Below are positions 4,629 through 7,923 of a stretch of 7,923 nucleotides of DNA, piece by piece (positions within the stretch are counted from its first letter, which is position 1; each line of letters begins with the position of its first letter). The stretch is from NCBI GenBank assembly GCA_937923585.1, contig CALDSM010000320.1, positions 1 through 7,923 of the forward strand, given 5' to 3'. The DNA is from an uncultured bacterium (lineage in GTDB: Bacteria; Hydrogenedentota; Hydrogenedentia; Hydrogenedentales; CAITNO01). A program made the position numbers and the translations under genes. The notes beneath the pieces are model-generated. The model was not told the origin of the DNA. It saw only the letters and a list, made by a program, of their open reading frames with translations, and made no database searches.

Positions 4629-6263
4629 ATGAACATTGTCATCATGGGGCCCAAGGGCGCGGGAAAGAGCACGCTGGGCACGCGGCTCAGCGTGCGGCTG
4701 GGCATTCCCTTCGTGGACACCGACAAGGTGGTGGAAGAACTGCATGTGCGGCGGAGCGGCAACAGCCTGTCCTGCCGGGAGATCTTCCAGTCGCTGGGCG
4801 AGCGGGAATTCCGGGCGCTGGAACGCGACGCCTCCGCGGAAGCCGCCGCGTTTGACTACACGGTCATCATTACCGGCGGCGAACTCATGATGGACCCCGA
4901 CTCCAGGAAGATATTGCGCGCGGGGAACATCCTCGTGTGGCTGCACGCGGATTTGGCGGCGCTTTGGAGCCGGGCGACGCAGCACGGGGTGCCGCCGTGG
5001 CTGCAGGGTGAGGACGGCGAGAGGAAGTATGCGGAGCAGACGGCGCACCGGGAGGACGTGCTGCAACCCTATGCGGACATCGTGCTGGACACCACGAGCG
5101 GGGCGGTGGACGAACTTGTGGAGCAGCTTGCGGAGCGGGTGGGCGAAGAGCTTGCCGTGCGCCAGAGGTCGGCGAACAGTTTTGGCGAGGTCGTCCGGGT
5201 GACCACGTTTGGCGAAAGCCACGGCAAAGCCATCGGCGCGGTCATGGACGGGGTCCGTCCGGGGATTCCGTTCACGGCGGAGGACATTCAGCACGAACTG
5301 GACCGCCGCCGACCCGGCCAGAGCAAGGTGGTGACCCAGCGCAGGGAAGCGGATGCGGTGCAGATTCTTTCCGGTGAATATGAGGGGCGCACCACGGGCG
5401 CACCCATTGCCATGGTGATCCAGAACGAGGATCAGCGATCCAAGAACTACGACGACCTGAAGGATCTGTTTCGACCGGGGCACGGCGATTTCACCTTCTA
5501 CCGGAAGTACGGGATTCGGGATCATCGCGGGGGGGGCCGCCAGTCGGGCCGCGAGACCGCGTGCCGCGTGGCGGCGGGGGCGCTGGCCAAACTCGTGCTG
5601 GCGCGGCACGGCGTGAGAATCGTAGCCCATGCCATAGAGGTCGCCGGAATTCGGGCGCAGCAGTGCGACCTGTCCACAATTGAAGACAATCCGGTGCGCT
5701 GCGCCGACCCGGATGTGGCGCCCGCCATGGAGGAGGCGATTCTTGCCGCGCGCGGCAACAGGGACTCGGTGGGCGGGATTATTCAACTGGAGGTGTACGG
5801 CCTGCCTCCGGGCTTGGGTGACCCGGTGTTTGGGAAGCTGGATGCGCGGCTGATCAGCGCCATCATGACGATGGGCGCCGTGAAGGGCGTTGAAGTGGGG
5901 GACGGCTTTGCCATCACGAGACTGCACGGCAGCGAGGCGAACGACCGCATGGCGGACGGACGCTTTCTGAGCAACCACCATGGCGGCATTTTGGGCGGCA
6001 TCTCGACCGGGGAACCCGTCGTCATGCGGGTTGCAGTGAAACCCACGGCCTCGATTGCCCAAAAGCAGCCCACAAGCACGGTTTCAGGAGAGAACGTCGA
6101 GGTGGCGGTGCTCGGCAGACATGACCCATGTATCGTTCCCAGGGCCGTGCCGGTGGTGGAGAGTATGGCCGCACTGGTCCTGCTGGACGCATTCGAGATT
6201 CAAGCGCGGTTGAACCCGGAATGGGCCGGGAAATATTACAGCACAGTGGAACCGCAGTCCTAG
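4629..6263 (+). CDS. Fused shikimate kinase-chorismate synthase, 544 residues
   Basis: One uninterrupted frame encodes two enzymes (AroK and AroC) that are normally separate. AAGGA 10 bases upstream sets the ATG at 4629. Residues 1-178 are a shikimate kinase (P-loop NMP-kinase fold): Walker A GPKGAGKST (7-15), FVDTD (28-32), EFRALE with Arg62, and AHREDVLQPYAD with Arg141. Two family-typical residues are missing: GGG reads GGE (83-85), and the LID RPLL reads PPWL, so the arginine is Pro122. Residues 181-544 are a full chorismate synthase: FGESHG (194-199), RRRPGQS (226-232), RPGHGDFTF (282-290), RDHRGGGRQSGRETA (297-311), NHHGGILGGISTGEP (449-463) and GRHDPCIVPRAVP (496-508). It eliminates phosphate from EPSP using reduced FMN. 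The two halves abut with about two linker residues. No stop or ATG separates them; a GTG at 5157 is the only plausible internal start, with a poor SD. Second gene of the aroA operon. Confidence 0.95.
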   Translation: MNIVIMGPKGAGKSTLGTRLSVRLGIPFVDTDKVVEELHVRRSGNSLSCREIFQSLGEREFRALERDASAEAAAFDYTVIITGGELMMDPDSRKILRAGNILVWLHADLAALWSRATQHGVPPWLQGEDGERKYAEQTAHREDVLQPYADIVLDTTSGAVDELVEQLAERVGEELAVRQRSANSFGEVVRVTTFGESHGKAIGAVMDGVRPGIPFTAEDIQHELDRRRPGQSKVVTQRREADAVQILSGEYEGRTTGAPIAMVIQNEDQRSKNYDDLKDLFRPGHGDFTFYRKYGIRDHRGGGRQSGRETACRVAAGALAKLVLARHGVRIVAHAIEVAGIRAQQCDLSTIEDNPVRCADPDVAPAMEEAILAARGNRDSVGGIIQLEVYGLPPGLGDPVFGKLDARLISAIMTMGAVKGVEVGDGFAITRLHGSEANDRMADGRFLSNHHGGILGGISTGEPVVMRVAVKPTASIAQKQPTSTVSGENVEVAVLGRHDPCIVPRAVPVVESMAALVLLDAFEIQARLNPEWAGKYYSTVEPQS

Positions 6264-6484
6264 GATTTGGGATTCAAGATTCAGCACTGGGAATAGCACT
6301 CAGACTGCTGACACTGCAAGTGCCGGTTCGTGGTCAGAATGGGACAGCGACTGCGTTCGAGTGCGGAATGTTTGGAAATACCGCGGTGAAAGAGACCGAA
6401 TAGGGTCCAAAATTCGAGAATTGGGGCCTGAAATCTCAACGGCGAGATTGGTGTCCCCAATCGCTCGGAGGGATGGTGGTAGGG
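6264..6484. other. Intergenic region between the fusion gene and the DUF502 gene
   Basis: No supportable coding frame is present. Just after the stop are near-repeated GGATT/AGATTC words (6264-6283). Further on lie a short palindrome AATTC-GA-GAATT (6411-6422) and the two-part hairpin at 6420-6461, then the SD-like GGAGGG (6467-6472). I found no clear sigma70 promoter pair. The aroA operon has no T-tract terminator here. Confidence 0.4.
6420..6461 (+). promoter_or_regulatory. Two-part hairpin directly upstream of the DUF502 gene SD
   Basis: ATTGGGG (6420-6426) pairs with CCCCAAT (6455-6461), and AATCTC (6432-6437) pairs with GAGATT (6444-6449) around a 6-base loop, with a symmetric 5-base internal loop between. 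That gives 13 perfect base pairs ending 5 bases before GGAGGG. No T-tract follows, so it is more likely a leader structure or operon-end hairpin than a standard terminator. The role is unproven. Confidence 0.45.
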
Positions 6485-7867
6485 ATGTTCGGGAAGCACA
6501 AATCTGCCAAGACCCCTTTGGGTGAACGGATTTCCGCGCATGCGCGGAAGCAGATGGTCCGGGGGCTTATTGTGGTGGTCCCTCTGGGCGTGACGGTCTA
6601 TGCGCTTCAGTTCTGCTATGACCTGACGGCGGGATACCTGTCTCCCATTATCCGCCAAGTGACCGGCAGCACCCTTCCAGACGCGGTTGTCATCGGGGTC
6701 TCAATCGTCCTGTTTCTGGGGCTGCTCTTCATACTGGGAATCATTGCGGCGGCTACTGCGGGCAGACGCATTATATCGCTTTTTGAGTACGTTATTCGCC
6801 ATATACCACTGGTTAAGGCGGTTTATGGCGCATCAAAGCAGGTGGTGGAGGTTCTCAGCCCAAAGGAAGTCCAAAGCAACTACGAGGCGTCCGTGCTGGT
6901 GGACTTCCCCTATCCCGGCGTGAAGACGATCGGGTTCATCACGGGGCGGCTGACGCTGGATAACGGAAAAGACTACTACCGCGTGTTTGTGACCACGACA
7001 CCCAACCCCACCAGCGGCTACCTTGAAATATATCCAAAGGAATGCCTCCAGGCCAGCGGTCTTTCCGTGGAGGAGGCGATGAAGGCCGCCATGTCGGCCG
7101 GCATAATCATGCCGACCGTCCTGAATGACGGTCCCATACCGGAACGGGAACCCCGGATTGCCGATGTGCGAGGCGCGGACGTTCTGAGGAAGGCTGTCCC
7201 GGAGAAGCCTTCGTACTGGACGAGGAACAAGGCAATCATCCGCAACCGTTTACTGTCGGGCCTGCTGCTGCTGATTCCGCTTGCCATGACGGTGATTGTG
7301 GTGCGCTTCATCTTTGGGCTGACCGTGGCAAAGGTCACGCCGGTCACCGAGGTGATTCTGGTGGACCACCCGCAGTGGGCACTGCTGGGTTTCTCCTTTC
7401 TGGTGTTTCTTGCGGGACTTTGGTTCATCGGCGCGGTGGCCACCTTCGTGGTTGGGCAGCGGTTCATATCCATGGGTGAACACCTGATCGAGAAGATTCC
7501 GCTGGTCCGGGCGATTTACGGGGCGTCCAAGCAGATTGTGGCCACGCTGGCCGCAAAGAGCGAGGGGAACGGCTCGGGGCTGGAGGCGCCGGTGCTGATA
7601 GACTTCCCCTATCCGGGCGTGAAGGCGGTGGGCTTTCTCGTGGGCAGGGTGCGCAGCGCCGACGGCACGGACATGTGCAGGGTCTTTCTGCCCACGTCGC
7701 CCAACATCAGTGTCGGCCTGTTCCTGATGTGCAAGACCGAGGACGTGCGGCTGTGCGGGTTGTCGGTGGATGATGCCATACGCATGGTAGTTTCGCTTGG
7801 GATACTGAGCCCCGAGCGGATGACATTGACGCCGGTGGAGGCGTCGGTCAGGGAAGGGACCGCATAG
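6485..7867 (+). CDS. Tandem DUF502 membrane protein, 460 residues
   Basis: DUF502 proteins are normally about 200-residue membrane proteins with two N-terminal transmembrane helices and a soluble domain; their function is not established. Here two units lie in one chain. Numbering from this ATG, unit 1 (about 22-210) has helices near 25-45 and 68-92, IPLVKAVYGASKQ, VLVDFPYPGVK and the family motif TTPNPTSGY (171-179). Unit 2 (about 249-443) has helices near 255-277 and 297-323, IPLVRAIYGASKQ and VLIDFPYPGVK, but its motif reads PTSPNISVG. Four membrane segments are therefore expected. Start choice: GGAGGG (6467-6472) touches an in-frame ATG at 6473, which is too close, so the next ATG (6485, 12 bases away) is preferred; a GTG at 6476 is possible. 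The stop lies 10 bases before adapter sequence, so it is genomic, but downstream context is lost. Probably independent of the aro operon. Confidence 0.9.
   Translation: MFGKHKSAKTPLGERISAHARKQMVRGLIVVVPLGVTVYALQFCYDLTAGYLSPIIRQVTGSTLPDAVVIGVSIVLFLGLLFILGIIAAATAGRRIISLFEYVIRHIPLVKAVYGASKQVVEVLSPKEVQSNYEASVLVDFPYPGVKTIGFITGRLTLDNGKDYYRVFVTTTPNPTSGYLEIYPKECLQASGLSVEEAMKAAMSAGIIMPTVLNDGPIPEREPRIADVRGADVLRKAVPEKPSYWTRNKAIIRNRLLSGLLLLIPLAMTVIVVRFIFGLTVAKVTPVTEVILVDHPQWALLGFSFLVFLAGLWFIGAVATFVVGQRFISMGEHLIEKIPLVRAIYGASKQIVATLAAKSEGNGSGLEAPVLIDFPYPGVKAVGFLVGRVRSADGTDMCRVFLPTSPNISVGLFLMCKTEDVRLCGLSVDDAIRMVVSLGILSPERMTLTPVEASVREGTA
6548..7813 (+). repeat. Internal duplication: two DUF502 units in one gene
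   Basis: Unit 1 (about 6548-7114) and unit 2 (about 7229-7813) align along their whole length at protein level. At DNA level the best-kept stretch is 24 bases at 6902-6925 and 7601-7624, beginning GACTTCCCCTATCC, with one mismatch. A charged linker (about 7115-7228) rich in Pro, Arg and Glu joins them. Overall divergence argues for an old duplication rather than an assembly error. Confidence 0.85.
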
Positions 7868-7877
7868 GCAGGCACAG

Positions 7878-7923
7878 AGATCGGAAGAGCACACGTCTGA
7901 ACTCCAGTCACGATCAGATCTCG
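7878..7923 (+). other. Illumina TruSeq adapter and index (not genomic)
   Basis: Starting AGATCGGAAGAGCACACG, bases 7878-7911 are the full 34-base TruSeq read-1 3' adapter. The six-base index GATCAG (7912-7917, TruSeq index 9) and ATCTCG (7918-7923), the next bases of the adapter, follow. The contig's biological sequence ends at 7877 at the latest. Confidence 0.99.

Noticed and set aside
4554..6062. Long minus-strand open frame of 502 codons
   Set aside because: It lies opposite the kinase-chorismate synthase fusion, is rich in Arg, His and Pro, and shows no domain; it is a GC-driven shadow.
4629..6263. Fusion as a frameshift artefact
   Set aside because: Both domains stay in one frame without damaged motifs at the joint, but only read mapping can exclude a single-base error near 5160.
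7609..7911. Minus-strand frame of 100 codons from the contig end
   Set aside because: Its start is translated adapter (MTGVQTCALPI) and the rest is antisense to the DUF502 gene.
1..7923. CRISPR array, insertion sequence, tRNA or rRNA
   Set aside because: I saw no regularly spaced repeats, transposase motifs, terminal inverted repeats, cloverleaf or rRNA core sequences on either strand.

Overview
The window is a GC-rich bacterial contig end. It carries the last four enzymatic activities of the shikimate pathway, encoded divergently from a central promoter region at about 3178-3337. Short intergenic gaps, Shine-Dalgarno (SD) sites and sigma70-like promoter hexamers point to a bacterium. An Illumina adapter at the right edge shows this is raw assembly output, most likely a metagenomic or draft genome contig. 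The sequence alone does not let me name a phylum.

Layout, left to right. A truncated minus-strand gene (1-154) runs off the left edge behind a very good promoter. Positions 155-758 hold no convincing protein gene, but do hold a plus-strand structured RNA at about 441-625 that ends in eight Ts and folds like 6S RNA, followed by hairpins. A 69-residue unknown protein lies at 759-968 (minus). Next comes a minus-strand operon, read right to left: rsmE (16S rRNA m3U methyltransferase), a HinT-type HIT protein and aroE (shikimate dehydrogenase). The plus-strand operon diverges from it: aroA (EPSP synthase), then one continuous 544-residue frame joining a shikimate kinase domain to a complete chorismate synthase. 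After a 200-base gap with a two-part hairpin comes a membrane protein made of two tandem DUF502 units. Genomic sequence ends at 7877. Bases 7878-7923 are TruSeq adapter plus index.

How the genes work together: AroE makes shikimate, the AroK domain should phosphorylate it, AroA adds enolpyruvate, and the AroC domain eliminates phosphate to give chorismate. The fusion therefore joins steps 5 and 7 and skips step 6, which is encoded immediately upstream. The kinase half lacks two normally conserved residues (third Gly of the GGG motif and the LID arginine), so its activity is open to question. This kinase-chorismate synthase fusion is the most unusual item in the window. The 6S-like RNA and the doubled DUF502 protein come next.
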